Positions 48,515 through 60,340 are shown, counted from the first letter of the stretch. The stretch: 64,000 bases of DNA from Hansschlegelia beijingensis (GCF_014196425.1 NZ_JACIDR010000005.1:155122-219121); one strand, 5' to 3'. Notes: generated by a model from the sequence alone, not told the origin. A program made the numbers and translations.

Positions 48515-50596
48515 TTACTCCGCGGCCTCCGCGAAGCGGGCCGCGCGCAACGCGCTCATCTCGGCCATGACGGCCGAAGCGCGGGCGATCGGGTTGCTGA
48601 GGTAGAAGTCCGGCACCGCGCTGCGGAACGGCTCGCCGCCGAGCGGGCCGCCGGCCGAGGCGAGGCGCTCGACGTCGGAAGCGTCGCCGGCCGAGATCTG
48701 GTTCAGCGCGGCCATGTGCGGATGCGTGGCGAACAGGGCCGCCCGCAGCTGCGCCAGCGTGTCGTAGGGCAGCCGCGCGCCGACCTGCTCGGACAGGGCG
48801 CGCAGGATCGCCCAGTCCTCGCGGCCTTCGCCGGGCGCGAAGGCGGCCCGGTTCGCGAGCTGCACGCGGCCTTCCGTGTTTACGTAGAGGCCGGACTTCT
48901 CGGTATAGGCCGCGCCCGGCAGGATCACGTCGGCGCGGTGCGCGCCGCGGTCGCCATGGGTCCCGACATAGACCACGAAGGCGCCCGGCTCGACGTCGAT
49001 CTCGTCCGCCCCGAGCAGGAACAGCAGGTCGAGCGCGCCGGCCCCGGCCATCTGGCGGGCGGTCAGACCGCTCTCGCCCGGAACCAGCCCGAGATCGAGC
49101 GCCCCGACGCGGCTCGCCGCCGCGTGCAGCACCGCGAAGCCGTTCCAGCCCGCCGCCAGCGCGCCCGCATTCTTCGCGAGCTTCGCCGCGGCCGAGAGGA
49201 CCGCCGCGCCGCCCTCGCCCGCCGCCGCGCCGGCGCCGACGATGATCAGCGGCCGCTCCGCGTCGGCGAGCGCCTTGGCGAAGGAGTGCTTGCCCTCGAC
49301 GAGCTCGGTCAGCGTGTCCGGGCCGGCGCCGAGATGCTCCGCCCCGTAGGTGAGGTCGACCCGCTCGCCGAGCAGGCCGACGCGCACGCCGCCGCGCCGC
49401 CAGCGCTTGCGGATGCGGGCGTTCAGCACCGGCGCCTCGTGGCGCGGATTGGTCCCGATCAGGAGGATCGCGTCCGCCTGCTCGACGCCCGCGATGGTCG
49501 GGTTGAAGATGTAGCTCGCCCTGCCCTGCGCCGGATCGAAGGCCGCCCCGTCCTGGCGGGCGTCCAGGTTCCGGACGCCGAGCCGGTCGAACAGGTCCTT
49601 GAGCGCGAACATCTCCTCGACGGCTGCGAGATCGCCGACGATGGCGCCGACGCGCCCCTTGTCCGCGGCCCTGAGGCGAGCGGCCACGACGCCGAGCGCC
49701 TCGCCCCAGCTCGCCGGCCGCAGCCGGCCGTTGTCGCGCACATAGGGCCGGTCGAGCCGCTGCGCGCCAAGACCGTCCCAGACGAAGCGGGTCTTGTCGG
49801 AGATCCACTCCTCGTTCACGTCGTCGTTCACGCGCGGCAGGATGCGCATGACCTCGCGGCCGCGGGCGTCGACCCGGATCGCCGAGCCGAGCGCGTCCAT
49901 GACGTCGACCGACTCGGTCTTCGAGAGCTCCCAGGGCCGCGCCTTGAAGGCGTAGGGCTTCGACGTCAGCGCGCCGACCGGGCACAGGTCGATGACGTTG
50001 CCCTGGAGCTCGGACGTCATGGCCGTCTCGAGGTAGGTCGTGATCTCCATGTCCTCGCCGCGGCCGATGGCGCCGATCTCCGGCGAACCAGCGACTTCCG
50101 CCACGAACCGGACGCAGCGCGTGCAATGGATGCAGCGGTTCATCTGCGTCTTGACCAGCGGGCCGATATATTTGTCCTCGACCGCGCGCTTGTTCTCGAA
50201 GAAGCGCGAGCCCGAGACGCCGTAGGCCATCGACTGGTCCTGCAGGTCGCACTCGCCGCCCTGGTCGCAGATCGGGCAATCGAGCGGGTGGTTGATGAGC
50301 AGGAACTCCATCACCCCCTCGCGCGCCTTGCGCACCATCGGCGAGCGCGTGGAGACGACCGGCGGCTCGCCGTTCGGCCCGGGCCGGAGGTCGCGCACGC
50401 CCATGGCGCAGGAGGCGACCGGCTTGGGCGGGCCGCCCTTCACCTCGACCAGGCACATGCGGCAGTTGCCGGCGATCGAGAGCCGCTCATGGAAGCAGAA
50501 GCGCGGGATCTCCGCGCCCGCCGCCTCGCAGGCCTGCAGGATCGTGTACTCGGCCGGGACGTCGACCTCGGCGCCGTCGACGATGATCTTGGTCAT
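48515..50596 (-). CDS. nuoG: Complex I subunit G (Fe-S, molybdopterin-enzyme-like)
   Basis: Largest peripheral subunit. 693 residues from ATG 50596 ([20 protein letters not shown]): 2Fe-2S domain with [19 protein letters not shown], the HxxxCxxC cluster [18 protein letters not shown], 4Fe-4[14 protein letters not shown], then a molybdopterin-oxidoreductase-like domain without a cofactor. Length matches the mitochondrial-type (NDUFS1) subunit rather than the longer E. coli form. Confidence 0.96.
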   Translation of the reverse strand: MTKIIVDGAEVDVPAEYTILQACEAAGAEIPRFCFHERLSIAGNCRMCLVEVKGGPPKPVASCAMGVRDLRPGPNGEPPVVSTRSPMVRKAREGVMEFLLINHPLDCPICDQGGECDLQDQSMAYGVSGSRFFENKRAVEDKYIGPLVKTQMNRCIHCTRCVRFVAEVAGSPEIGAIGRGEDMEITTYLETAMTSELQGNVIDLCPVGALTSKPYAFKARPWELSKTESVDVMDALGSAIRVDARGREVMRILPRVNDDVNEEWISDKTRFVWDGLGAQRLDRPYVRDNGRLRPASWGEALGVVAARLRAADKGRVGAIVGDLAAVEEMFALKDLFDRLGVRNLDARQDGAAFDPAQGRASYIFNPTIAGVEQADAILLIGTNPRHEAPVLNARIRKRWRRGGVRVGLLGERVDLTYGAEHLGAGPDTLTELVEGKHSFAKALADAERPLIIVGAGAAAGEGGAAVLSAAAKLAKNAGALAAGWNGFAVLHAAASRVGALDLGLVPGESGLTARQMAGAGALDLLFLLGADEIDVEPGAFVVYVGTHGDRGAHRADVILPGAAYTEKSGLYVNTEGRVQLANRAAFAPGEGREDWAILRALSEQVGARLPYDTLAQLRAALFATHPHMAALNQISAGDASDVERLASAGGPLGGEPFRSAVPDFYLSNPIARASAVMAEMSALRAARFAEAAE

Positions 50597-50603
50597 GGTC
50601 GCC

Positions 50604-51914
<1,311 letters not shown>

Positions 51915-51916
51915 GC

Positions 51917-52849
51917 TCAGGCCTTCCCGTCCTTGCCCGTCGCCGAAGCGCCGTCGACAGGCGCGACCCCGGGATCGGCCGGCTTGTCCGGCGAAGTCCC
52001 GACCGTGGGCGAGCCGGAAGCGATGTCGGTCTTCGGCGCCGCATCGGCGTCGGCCGGACCGCCCTGCCCCTCGCGCCGGCTGCGGTCGCTCGGACGAGCA
52101 GCGTCCGCGTCGCGCTTGTCGGCGCTCGACTTGGCCTCCGGCCGGGTCGTCTCGGCCGGCCGGCCCGCCTTGTAGGCGGTCGGCGCGGTCTCGGCCTCTC
52201 CCTGGCTCTCGAAGCGCTTGCGCCAGGCGCCGACGCGCGAGCCGTCATAGAGCGTCTCGTCGGTCAGCGACGTGTCGCCGCCGAACGGGGCCGAACAGGA
52301 ACGGCCGGTTTGCGAGCCCGGCTGGACCTCGCGGCCGGCGCGCAGATCCTCGAGCAGCGCCTCGAAGCTCGCCGGATCGAGGTCCTCGAAGTAGTCGTAG
52401 TTGACCTGCACCATGGGGGCGTTCGCGCAGGCGCCGAGGCACTCGACCTCGAGCCAGCTGAGCTTGCCGTCGGCCGTGACCTGCCGCTCCTCGCCGATCA
52501 CCCTGCGGCAGACCTCCTTCAGGGCGTTCGCGCCGCGCAGGGCGCACGGCGTCGTGCCGCACAGCTGCACGAAATGCTCGCCGACCGGGGCCAGGTTGAA
52601 CATCGTGTAGAAGGTCGCGACCTCCATCACCCGGATCGTCGGCATGCCGAGCATCTCGGCGATCCCGCGGATCGCCGGCTCCGGCAGCCAGCCGCCGTTC
52701 TGCTCCTGCGCCTTCCACAGCAGCGGGATGACGGCCGACATCTGGCGGCCTTCCGGGTACTTGGCGATCTGCCCCTCCGCCCACTGCAGGTTCTCCTGCG
52801 TGAAGGCGAAGCTCTCGGGCTGGATTTCGGCGAGGCGGCGGACGGACAT
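51917..52849 (-). CDS. nuoE: Complex I subunit E with Pro/Ala-rich tail
   Basis: 24-kDa subunit with the 2Fe-2S cluster N1a. The thioredoxin-like core is about residues 1-180, cysteines in [10 protein letters not shown] and [23 protein letters not shown]. Length 310 exceeds the usual 160-250: from about residue 190 a charged, Pro/Ala/Asp-rich tail of low complexity runs to the end. Start overlaps the small exported ORF before it (ATGA). Confidence 0.95.
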   Translation of the reverse strand: MSVRRLAEIQPESFAFTQENLQWAEGQIAKYPEGRQMSAVIPLLWKAQEQNGGWLPEPAIRGIAEMLGMPTIRVMEVATFYTMFNLAPVGEHFVQLCGTTPCALRGANALKEVCRRVIGEERQVTADGKLSWLEVECLGACANAPMVQVNYDYFEDLDPASFEALLEDLRAGREVQPGSQTGRSCSAPFGGDTSLTDETLYDGSRVGAWRKRFESQGEAETAPTAYKAGRPAETTRPEAKSSADKRDADAARPSDRSRREGQGGPADADAAPKTDIASGSPTVGTSPDKPADPGVAPVDGASATGKDGKA

Positions 52850-53100
52850 CAGCGGGCCCCTTCCGGCCGTTTGAAGCAGTTCACGAGCGCGCCCGACTTC
52901 GAATTGATCATCATGAGGTTCACATCGCCGAACCTGGCTCGGTTCGCGAGCTGGTAGCCCTGCTTCAAGAGCTCGTCGCCGCGCACGGTCTGGTCCTTTT
53001 CCGGCAGCGAGCAGTCATAGCTCGCGAGATCGAGCGCCTGCTCGGCCAACGCCGGGAACGACGTCCCGACCAGCAGCACAGTCGCCAGGGCGGTCTTCAT
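52849..53100 (-). CDS. Small exported protein between nuoD and nuoE (83 aa)
   Basis: Unrecognised 83-residue protein. Begins at ATG 53100 overlapping the nuoD stop (ATGA) and ends overlapping the nuoE start (ATGA). Has a signal peptide [19 protein letters not shown] with cleavage near residue 19, then a mature part of about 64 residues with two cysteines (Cys30 and Cys75) able to form a disulfide. The periplasmic location is odd for a gene coupled to cytoplasmic complex I subunits. Confidence 0.75.
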   Translation of the reverse strand: MKTALATVLLVGTSFPALAEQALDLASYDCSLPEKDQTVRGDELLKQGYQLANRARFGDVNLMMINSKSGALVNCFKRPEGAR

Positions 53101-54281
53101 CGGTCGACCTCGCCGAACACGATGTCGAGTGAGCCGAGGATCGCGGAGACGTCCGCGAGCATCGTTCCGCGGCACAGATGGTCCATCGCGGAGAGATGCG
53201 CGAAGCCCGGCGCGCGGATCTTGCAGCGATACGGCTTGTTGGTGCCGTCCGAGACCAGATAGACGCCGAACTCGCCCTTGGGCGCCTCGACCGCCGCGTA
53301 GACCTCGCCTTCCGGCACGCGGTAGCCCTCGGTGTAGAGCTTGAAGTGGTGGATGAGGCCTTCCATCGAGCGCTTCATCTCGGAGCGCTTCGGCGGCGCG
53401 ACCTTGCCGTCGAGGGTCGCGATCGGGCCCCGCTCCTTGCGCAGCAGCGCGCAGCATTGCTGCATGATGCGCGTCGACTGGCGCATCTCCTCCATGCGGA
53501 TCAGGTAGCGATCGTAATTGTCGCCGTTCTTGCCGACCGGAACGTCGAAATCCATCTCGGCGTAGCACTCATAGGGCTGCGACTTGCGCAGGTCCCAGGC
53601 GGCGCCGGAGCCGCGGACCATCACGCCCGAAAAGCCCCACTCCCAGGCCTCGTGCAGCGGCACCACGCCGATGTCGACGTTGCGCTGCTTGAAGATCCGG
53701 TTCTCGGTCAGCAGCGCGTCGATGTCCGCGAGCGCCTGGAAGAAGCCGTCGCACCACACGTCGATGTCGTCGACGAGCTCGGTCGGCATGTCCTGGTGCA
53801 CGCCGCCGGGACGGAAATAGGCCGCATGCATGCGCGAGCCGGAGACCCGCTCATAGAACACCATGAGCTTCTCGCGCTCCTCGAAGCCCCACAGCGGAGG
53901 CGTCAGCGCGCCGACGTCCATCGCCTGCGTGGTGACGTTGAGGAGATGGGAGAGGATGCGGCCGATCTCGCAGTAGAGCACGCGGATGATCTGGGCGCGG
54001 CGGGGAATCTCGATCCCAAGAAGCCGCTCGGTCGCGAGACAGAAGGCGTGCTCCTGGTTCATCGGCGCGACGTAGTCGAGCCGGTCGAAATAGGGCATCG
54101 CCTGCAGGTAGGTCTTGGCCTCGATCAGCTTCTCGGTGCCACGATGCAGCAGCCCGATATGCGGATCCACGCGCTCGACGACTTCGCCGTCGAGCTCGAG
54201 AATGAGGCGCAGAACACCATGGGCGGCAGGATGTTGCGGGCCGAAGTTGATGGTGAAGTTGCGGATGTCGGCTTCAGCCAT
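53097..54281 (-). CDS. nuoD: Complex I subunit D (49-kDa)
   Basis: Quinone-site subunit related to hydrogenase large subunits. 394 residues from ATG 54281: [43 protein letters not shown] and the C-terminal [13 protein letters not shown]. The upstream frame is a shadow of the GFA-family gene. Its start overlaps the end of that gene by 8 bases. Confidence 0.97.
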   Translation of the reverse strand: MAEADIRNFTINFGPQHPAAHGVLRLILELDGEVVERVDPHIGLLHRGTEKLIEAKTYLQAMPYFDRLDYVAPMNQEHAFCLATERLLGIEIPRRAQIIRVLYCEIGRILSHLLNVTTQAMDVGALTPPLWGFEEREKLMVFYERVSGSRMHAAYFRPGGVHQDMPTELVDDIDVWCDGFFQALADIDALLTENRIFKQRNVDIGVVPLHEAWEWGFSGVMVRGSGAAWDLRKSQPYECYAEMDFDVPVGKNGDNYDRYLIRMEEMRQSTRIMQQCCALLRKERGPIATLDGKVAPPKRSEMKRSMEGLIHHFKLYTEGYRVPEGEVYAAVEAPKGEFGVYLVSDGTNKPYRCKIRAPGFAHLSAMDHLCRGTMLADVSAILGSLDIVFGEVDR

Positions 54282-54711
54282 GCCCGGCCTCCTGACGCTT
54301 CTCCATCTCCGCCATGAACTCGGCCGCGGTGAGCCGCCGCGTGTCGTTGGCGAAGTCGTAGAACGCCGGCTTATCGTCGATGAAGATTTCCTTGGCGAAG
54401 ACGAAGCCCGCCGGATCGTCGAAGGCCGACACGGCGACATGCGCCGAGGACCCGTCCTGCATGCGCCAGATCAGGCTCGAGCCGCAGGTCCGGCAGAACA
54501 GCCGCTCGCCATATTCGGACGATCTGTAGACGCCGAACGCGGCCTCGTCGGCGAGCGCGACGTCGTCGCAGGCGGCGGCCATAAACACGCCGCCCGCCCA
54601 TCGGCGGCACATGCCGCAGTGGCAGACGTCCACCTCGCCCGTCGCCGGGCGCGCAGCGAAGCGCGCGGCGCCGCAGAGGCAGCGGCCGGCCCGGAGCGCA
54701 GCCTCAGCCAT
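54274..54711 (-). CDS. GFA-family (CENP-V/glutathione-formaldehyde-type) zinc protein
   Basis: 145-residue protein of the GFA/CENP-V family, whose founding member Gfa of Paracoccus speeds formation of S-hydroxymethylglutathione from formaldehyde. Cysteine pattern for the zinc beta-tent fold: [20 protein letters not shown] and [10 protein letters not shown]. Most family members have unknown substrates, so the formaldehyde role is a possibility supported only by the methylotroph-like setting. It is embedded between nuoC and nuoD and overlaps nuoD. Start ATG 54711 fits the family N-terminus. Confidence 0.88.
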   Translation of the reverse strand: MAEAALRAGRCLCGAARFAARPATGEVDVCHCGMCRRWAGGVFMAAACDDVALADEAAFGVYRSSEYGERLFCRTCGSSLIWRMQDGSSAHVAVSAFDDPAGFVFAKEIFIDDKPAFYDFANDTRRLTAAEFMAEMEKRQEAGHG

Positions 54712-54792
54712 TGCCGGCCTCCGCCTTGCGCGCCGACCACTCATCGCGCAGGCATTCGCCCTGAACCCGTTCTCCGGCAGCCATGGCGCTGG

Positions 54793-55404
54793 TCACTGCG
54801 GCTGCTTGGCCTTCTCGTCGCCGGGCAGCACGTAGTCCACGCCCTCCCATGGCGACAGGAAGTCGAAGTTGCGGAATTCCTGGTTGAGCCGGACGGGCTC
54901 GTAGACGACGCGTTTCGCCTCGTCGTCCCACCGGACCTCGACGAAGCCCGACATCGGGAAGTCCTTGCGCAGCGGGTGCCCGTCGAAGCCGTAGTCGGTC
55001 AGCAGGCGACGCAGGTCCGGATGACCGGAGAACAGCACCCCGAAGAGGTCGTAGGCCTCGCGCTCGAACCACAGCGCGCCGGGGAAGACGCCGGTGACGG
55101 ACGGAACCGGCGTCTCGTCGTCAGCCTCAATCTTCACGCGGATCCGCGTGTTCTTGTAGGGCGAGAGCAGGTGGTAGACGACGTCGAAGCGCTTCTCGCG
55201 CGCCGGCCGGTCGACCCCGCAGATATCCACGAAGCAGACGAAGCGGCACTCCGGGTCGTCCCGCAGGAAGGTCAGCACGGAGACGATGTCGGCGGCCTCG
55301 GCCTCCAGCGTGAGCTCGCCGAAGGCGACGCGAGCGGAGCGGATGGACGCCCCGAGGCTTTGCGCGACATGGGCGCCGATCGCGGTCAGAAGGTCTTCGG
55401 CCAT
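54793..55404 (-). CDS. nuoC: Complex I subunit C (30-kDa)
   Basis: Peripheral-arm subunit, 203 residues from ATG 55404, with [54 protein letters not shown] and the end [13 protein letters not shown]. Separate from NuoD (fused in E. coli). 82 bases precede the GFA gene. Confidence 0.96.
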   Translation of the reverse strand: MAEDLLTAIGAHVAQSLGASIRSARVAFGELTLEAEAADIVSVLTFLRDDPECRFVCFVDICGVDRPAREKRFDVVYHLLSPYKNTRIRVKIEADDETPVPSVTGVFPGALWFEREAYDLFGVLFSGHPDLRRLLTDYGFDGHPLRKDFPMSGFVEVRWDDEAKRVVYEPVRLNQEFRNFDFLSPWEGVDYVLPGDEKAKQPQ

Positions 55405-55414
55405 CGCCCTGCCC

Positions 55415-55996
55415 TCACCGCTCGATCGTGCCGGTGCGGCGGATCTTCTTCTGCAGCAGCAGCACGCCGTAGAGCAGCGCCTCCGCAGTCGGAGGGCAGC
55501 CCGGGACATAGATGTCCACCGGCACCACCCGATCGCAGCCACGCACGACCGCATAGGAATAGTGATAGTAGCCGCCGCCATTGGCGCACGAGCCCATCGA
55601 GATGACGTAGCGCGGCTCCGGCATCTGGTCGTAGACCTTGCGCAGCGCGGGGGCCATCTTGTTGGTCAGTGTCCCGGCCACGATCATCACGTCGGACTGG
55701 CGGGGGCTCGCCCGCGGGGCGAAGCCGAAGCGCTCGACGTCGTAGCGCGGCATCGACGCCTGCATCATCTCGACCGCGCAACAGGCGAGGCCGAAGGTCA
55801 TCCACATCAGCGAGCCGGTGCGCGCCCAGGTGATCAGGTCCTCGGCGCTGGTGACCAGAAAGCCCTTGTCGGAGAGCTCGGCGTTGACGTCGCCGAAGAA
55901 GCGGTCGTCATGGCCGATCGGACGGCCGGTCGCATCCACAAGCCCCTTGGTAGCGGGCGCGACCAGCGTCTCTGAGCGGGGAGAGTTCAGTCCCAT
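55415..55996 (-). CDS. nuoB: Complex I subunit B (PSST)
   Basis: Holds the terminal cluster N2. 193 residues from ATG 55996: [18 protein letters not shown], the [18 protein letters not shown] segment and [18 protein letters not shown]. Overlaps the end of nuoA by about 10 bases. Confidence 0.98.
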   Translation of the reverse strand: MGLNSPRSETLVAPATKGLVDATGRPIGHDDRFFGDVNAELSDKGFLVTSAEDLITWARTGSLMWMTFGLACCAVEMMQASMPRYDVERFGFAPRASPRQSDVMIVAGTLTNKMAPALRKVYDQMPEPRYVISMGSCANGGGYYHYSYAVVRGCDRVVPVDIYVPGCPPTAEALLYGVLLLQKKIRRTGTIER

Positions 55997-56352
55997 TCCA
56001 GAGCTCCCTTCCGCCACTCGTAAACGAAGCCGACCGTCAGCACGCCGAGGAAGATCATCATCGACCAGAAGCCGAACGCCCCGACCTCCTTGAACGCGAC
56101 CGCCCAGGGGAACAGGAACGCGACCTCGAGGTCGAACACGATGAACAGGATCGCGACGAGGTAGAACCGGACGTCGAACTTCATCCGCGCATCGTCGAAG
56201 GCGTTGAAGCCGCACTCGTAGGCCGAGAGCTTCTCGGGATCCGGATTGCGGTAGGCGACGAGGAACGGCGACACCAGCAGCGCCACGCCGATAAGCAGCG
56301 CGACGCCAAGGAAGACCACCAGCGGGAGATAGTCGGAAAGCAGATCCGTCAT
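55987..56352 (-). CDS. nuoA: Complex I subunit A
   Basis: Three-helix membrane subunit, 121 residues from ATG 56352, with [24 protein letters not shown], of which the first part carries the conserved Cys loop, and [12 protein letters not shown]. First gene of the operon; 256 bases of spacer precede it. Confidence 0.97.
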   Translation of the reverse strand: MTDLLSDYLPLVVFLGVALLIGVALLVSPFLVAYRNPDPEKLSAYECGFNAFDDARMKFDVRFYLVAILFIVFDLEVAFLFPWAVAFKEVGAFGFWSMMIFLGVLTVGFVYEWRKGALEWD

Positions 56353-56446
56353 CGCCTCTTCGCCTCCGCCGCTCCGCCTAAGCCATTGCGCCAGCGAGCC
56401 TTCGCCGCGCGGCAGTGCGACGCAGCAAAGGGGTCCCCGGCGCGGA

Positions 56447-56475
56447 GGCTTAGACCCCTGCGCCAAAAGGCGCAA
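56447..56475 (-). promoter_or_regulatory. Possible nuo operon promoter
   Basis: In the 256-base gap upstream of nuoA the minus strand has TTGCGC (56475-56470), then TCTAAG (56454-56449) after 15 bases or TAAGCC after 17. Neither is a strong -10. No other better pair was seen; the rest of the gap shows no gene. Confidence 0.25.
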
Positions 56476-56608
56476 GGCATGCCAGACGCGAAACAGAAGA
56501 ATTCCAGAGAGCGCTCGCTTCGCGTCCGCGCGCAGGCGCGGCCCGTCGCCTCGAAGTCCCTCCGGGGCCTCGAATTTCCTCCCGACGGCGGCCCGCGCGG
56601 AGGGCGCG

Positions 56609-58627
56609 CTACTCCGCCCCGTCTCGCGCGCGCGGAGCTTCCTCTGCGGCGCCGGGCCTGAGATCCATGTCGAGGCAGTCCGCGACGGCCTGCATCAGCC
56701 GCTCGCAGTTCCGGTCGTCGGTGTGCCGGAAGTACTGGCGCCGCGACCGCTCCAGCGCGCTGTCGGCCGCGCCGCGCCGACTCCATATCTGCCGCACTTC
56801 GCGCTCGACCTCGTCGGGCGTCGCGGCCCGCGGCCCCGGCAGATCGTGGTCGACGTCGATGAAGGCGTTCTCGGCGAAGCGGTAGGCCTCCGCGTCGAAG
56901 GTGAAGAACACCGTCGGCCGGCCGATATAGAGCGCGTCGAACGCGATCGAGGAGTAGTCGGTGACCACGCAGGCGGCCCCGGCCAGGATCTCCTGGATCT
57001 CGCTGACGTCCGAGACGTCGTGCGCGCGGGCGCCGAACTGCTCGACATGGCGCGCGATGATCGGGTGCCCGACGAGCCGCAGGGTCGCGCCGATCTCGTC
57101 CGCCGCCTCGCGCAGCCTGTCGATCGCGCCCGACCACTGGCGGCAGAACTCGGAGCGCCCGAACTCGTCGAGGGTCATTCGCTCGAGGCCCGCCCGCCAG
57201 GTCGGGAACACCACGATGTCGCGCGCCTCGCCGTCGCGCGCCTGGGCGAGCCGCACGAGATTGTCGAACCTGGGGAAGCCTGCGGCGCGGATGCGGCTCG
57301 GCTCGTACTTGCAGGCCTTCATCACGAAGCCCGCCTCCTGCGTCGAGCACACCGCGAACACGTCGAAGGCCCGCCGCGAACTCGCATAGGCGTCCATGCT
57401 CTTCTTCAGCGCGGTCACGCCGTGCTGCAGGAAGATCGTTCGCGGATATCGCGCGAGCAGCGTCTCGGCGAAATAGGGGTAGACGTAGGAGGGGTGGTGC
57501 GTGAACGCGACCACGCCGCACTCCACGCAGGCCTTGAGGTGCTCGTAGCTGCCGAAGGACAGCACGTGCTCGCCGCCGATCTCCGAGCGGAACTCCTCCT
57601 CGATGACATAATAGGACCGGACCTGCCCGCGCTCGAGAGCGTAGCGGAACAGGTGGGCGGCGTTGTCGCGCGCCGCGTTGGTGTACTCGCCGAACAGGCA
57701 GACCTCGCGCGGCGGCGCGCTGGCGGCGTAGCGGGCGAGTTCGCCCCACTGCTCCTCCGAGATCGCCAGGCGCTCGAGGCGCAAGGTCCCCGAGGCGCGA
57801 TCGATGAACGGATTGACGACGACGCCGCCGACCGCGAGCGGCGTCTGGCGGGCCGAGAAGTGGGCGTTGAAGGCGTGCATGCCGGTGGCGCGGTCGTCGA
57901 GGTGCAGCGTGACGCTGTAGATCGACGCCGGCAGCAGGGACCAGTCGAGCGACAGCTTGACCTCGAAGCGATAGGCCTGCTCGCCGCGATAGATCTCATA
58001 GGCGCTCGCGGGCTGCCGAAAAACCCGTCCCGCGCGCTTGAGCTTGACCGGCTCGGTCCAGCACCGGCCCTCGTCGCGGAACTTGCGGATGCCGAGCGTC
58101 GCGGCGCCGATCTTCCGGTTCGCGATCAGCACGCCTTTCAGCACGACGGCGTTTTCTTCCGTCTCGACATACTGGATGAACGCCCGCTGCATCGGCAGAT
58201 CGGATTTGGGCGCGCCATATTCGAGATAAAGGTGATGCGCCGAAAATCCCCAGCCGGGCGGCAGTTCGATGCCGGTGTGGAACGGCCGGATGATGCGGTG
58301 CCAGGCGTCGTCCTGCCGCACGAAGAAGCGCGCCTGCTCCACGACGTGCCGCGGCTTCAGAGTCAGCGTGTAGAGCACGATCGTCTCGTCCTGGAAGACG
58401 AGCTCCGGCTTCAGCGTGGAGCGCGGCAGGCCGCGCGGCCGCAGATAGATGGCGCTCGGACAACCGGCGCCGGCCCGCGTGAGCAGGAACATCCGGACGC
58501 CCGCGGCCGTCTCCTCGATCGAGACCAGGTAATGCATGTCGCGATCGAGCTTCTGCACACGGTCGGCCTCGCGCTCCCACAGCGACATGACCTGGCGCAG
58601 CACGTCGAACGTCGAAATCTCCGGCAC
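56609..58627 (-). CDS. CDP-glycerol glycerophosphotransferase-like polymerase (TagB/TagF-type)
   Basis: 672-residue protein. The C-terminal half (about 300-645) matches the CDP-glycerol:poly(glycerophosphate) glycerophosphotransferase family: [16 protein letters not shown] at about 400, [24 protein letters not shown] and [22 protein letters not shown] at about 555. The N-terminal 300 residues form an unrecognised, probably beta-rich region. Such enzymes build poly-glycerol-phosphate-type teichoic acids in Gram-positives and phosphodiester capsules in some Gram-negatives. GTG start at 58627. No capsule export genes are in view. Confidence 0.82.
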   Translation of the reverse strand: MPEISTFDVLRQVMSLWEREADRVQKLDRDMHYLVSIEETAAGVRMFLLTRAGAGCPSAIYLRPRGLPRSTLKPELVFQDETIVLYTLTLKPRHVVEQARFFVRQDDAWHRIIRPFHTGIELPPGWGFSAHHLYLEYGAPKSDLPMQRAFIQYVETEENAVVLKGVLIANRKIGAATLGIRKFRDEGRCWTEPVKLKRAGRVFRQPASAYEIYRGEQAYRFEVKLSLDWSLLPASIYSVTLHLDDRATGMHAFNAHFSARQTPLAVGGVVVNPFIDRASGTLRLERLAISEEQWGELARYAASAPPREVCLFGEYTNAARDNAAHLFRYALERGQVRSYYVIEEEFRSEIGGEHVLSFGSYEHLKACVECGVVAFTHHPSYVYPYFAETLLARYPRTIFLQHGVTALKKSMDAYASSRRAFDVFAVCSTQEAGFVMKACKYEPSRIRAAGFPRFDNLVRLAQARDGEARDIVVFPTWRAGLERMTLDEFGRSEFCRQWSGAIDRLREAADEIGATLRLVGHPIIARHVEQFGARAHDVSDVSEIQEILAGAACVVTDYSSIAFDALYIGRPTVFFTFDAEAYRFAENAFIDVDHDLPGPRAATPDEVEREVRQIWSRRGAADSALERSRRQYFRHTDDRNCERLMQAVADCLDMDLRPGAAEEAPRARDGAE

Positions 58628-58694
58628 CCCAGCCTCCGGTCCAACAACGGCGCCCGCCGCCCGCCGCGCTTACAAAATAATCAGATGATGAAAT

Positions 58695-58736
58695 TGCGAA
58701 ATGATCGCACGATCATCATCAAATGATCATTTCGCA
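58695..58736. repeat. 12-bp inverted repeat in a divergent, AT-richer spacer
   Basis: TGCGAAATGATC (58695-58706) and its exact complement (58725-58736), 18 bases apart, inside the 181-base gap between the divergent glycerophosphotransferase and methyltransferase genes. The repeats also share the word GATCATC in the spacer. Placed just upstream of the putative promoter at 58741, it could be an operator for a regulator. Confidence 0.6.
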
Positions 58737-58740
58737 CGGC

Positions 58741-58769
58741 TTGCGATGCTGCGCCGCGCAAAGTAGATA
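58741..58769 (+). promoter_or_regulatory. Possible promoter of the methyltransferase gene
   Basis: TTGCGA (58741-58746), 17 bases, TAGATA (58764-58769), about 40 bases before the GTG start at 58809. Directly follows the inverted repeat, so a protein bound there would sit next to the -35. Confidence 0.35.
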
Positions 58770-58808
58770 ACATATTCATGACGGGGTCGACTACCGGGGG
58801 AAAGCGCC

Positions 58809-60167
58809 GTGCATAAATCAGCTCATGGCCACATGGGAGACGCCGTCAGGGATTTCATGGACCCGTCGATGCACTATCGGGTCGTCGACGTGGGGGCGAA
58901 GACCAGCCACGATGCGCATCTTACGCATCGCAGCCTCTTCGAAGGCTACAGCCATGACTATGTCGGCATTGACGTTCAGCCGGGAAACAACGTCGATCTT
59001 GTGATGCCGGGGCTCTATACGATCCCGGTAGAGTCAGAGTCCGCCGATATCGTCGTCTCGGGGCAGGTGTTCGAACACGTGCCGTTCTTCTGGACGACCT
59101 TCCTGGAGATGGCGCGGATTCTGAAGGTCGGCGGCCACATCTTTCTGTCCGCGCCCTCGCGCGGCCACACCCACGCCCACCCGTATGACTGCTGGCGCTT
59201 CTATCCCGACGGCTTCCGCTCGCTCGCGGCCTTCGCGAAGCTGCGATTGGTGCGGGTGCATACCGATTTCCCGCCGCGCGGCGAGAACAAGCGCTTCGAT
59301 TACGCGGCTGTCACTCCTTATCGTTATTGGGGCGACACGGTCGGCGTCTTCCGCAAGACGGAAGAGTACGACCAGAAGGCGCTCGATCGGTTCCGCCAGC
59401 CGCTGATAGACTGGTGCAACTCGGTGGGGGACGTCGACGCCACCCTGGCGGAGCTCGGCCCTCCTCCGCTCGGACGCGGCCAGTCGCCCCGCATCACCCA
59501 CTCGGCCTTCGGCATCGACTTCCCCTTCAATCCCGCCCTGATCAACGAAAAGGTGGCGGAGAAGATCAAGAAGGGGCGCTACGAGATCCGGGAGGCTGTC
59601 GCCATCCAGTCCTATTTGAAGGGCGGCGAGCGCGTGCTTGAGCTCGGCGGCGGGCTTGGCTTCATCTCCACGCTTGTCTCGCGCTTCAAGCGGCCCGCGT
59701 CCTACACGGTGGTGGAGGCGGATCCGCGCCTGATCCCGGTGATCAAGGAGACGCACAAGCTAAACGGGGTCGCAGGCGTTCAGGTCGAGCACTGCGTCGC
59801 GACCTCTGATCCGGCCGCCCTCGCGGCGGGCTTCTGCACGATGAGGATCGCAAAGACCTTCTGGGGCTCCAGCATCAAGTCGCAGGCCAACGGCGGCGAT
59901 AGCGTTCTTGTCGAGGCCGTGCCTCTGAAGAAGTTCCTCGACAATGATGAGCCCGAAGTGCTGATCGCCGACATCGAGGGCGGCGAGGTCGACCTGTTCA
60001 CCGGGATCGAGATGCCGTCCGTTAATCTCGCGATCATCGAACTGCATCCGACGGTGACCGGCGAGGACGGCATCGCGCGGATGGAGGCGGAACTCGCCCG
60101 TATCGGGCTCCACTCCACCAACCACGATCCGAGCACGCGCGTCGGCGTTTACCAGCGCCGCGCCTGA
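58809..60167 (+). CDS. Double methyltransferase: class I plus FkbM-type domain
   Basis: 452-residue protein that joins two SAM-dependent methyltransferase folds. Domain 1 (about 20-155): RVVDVGAKTSH (degenerate motif I), YVGIDVQPG, ADIVVSGQVFEHVPF, RILKVGGHIFLSAP. Linker to about 245 with many charged residues. Domain 2 (about 250-450), FkbM type: RVLELGGGLGFISTLV motif I, YTVVEADPRL, and LIADIEGGEVDLFTGI. FkbM proteins methylate sugar or polyketide oxygens, often on surface glycans. GTG start with GGGGGA upstream. Downstream is a sulfotransferase-like gene, so both may decorate one surface polymer. Confidence 0.8.
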   Translation: MHKSAHGHMGDAVRDFMDPSMHYRVVDVGAKTSHDAHLTHRSLFEGYSHDYVGIDVQPGNNVDLVMPGLYTIPVESESADIVVSGQVFEHVPFFWTTFLEMARILKVGGHIFLSAPSRGHTHAHPYDCWRFYPDGFRSLAAFAKLRLVRVHTDFPPRGENKRFDYAAVTPYRYWGDTVGVFRKTEEYDQKALDRFRQPLIDWCNSVGDVDATLAELGPPPLGRGQSPRITHSAFGIDFPFNPALINEKVAEKIKKGRYEIREAVAIQSYLKGGERVLELGGGLGFISTLVSRFKRPASYTVVEADPRLIPVIKETHKLNGVAGVQVEHCVATSDPAALAAGFCTMRIAKTFWGSSIKSQANGGDSVLVEAVPLKKFLDNDEPEVLIADIEGGEVDLFTGIEMPSVNLAIIELHPTVTGEDGIARMEAELARIGLHSTNHDPSTRVGVYQRRA

Positions 60168-60181
60168 CGCCTCGCAAATAA

Positions 60182-60212
60182 GGCAGGCGCTTTCGGTTCC
60201 GAAAGCCCTGCC
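60182..60212 (+). repeat. Hairpin between methyltransferase and sulfotransferase genes
   Basis: GGCAGG-CG-CTTTCGG and its complement with one bulge, loop of TT at centre, just 15 bases after the methyltransferase stop. No T-run follows, so it is a possible transcript end or stability element rather than a clear intrinsic terminator. Confidence 0.45.
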
Positions 60213-60340
60213 GACTGATCACTTCAGCGCCTGGCCAGGACACGCGAAGCCACAGAGGGCACCGGCTCCGGATCCTGACGCCCACATGCATCTCAGAGAC
60301 ACGCAGCGGCGGTTCGCCCTCGCTTCATGAGGAAACAGTG

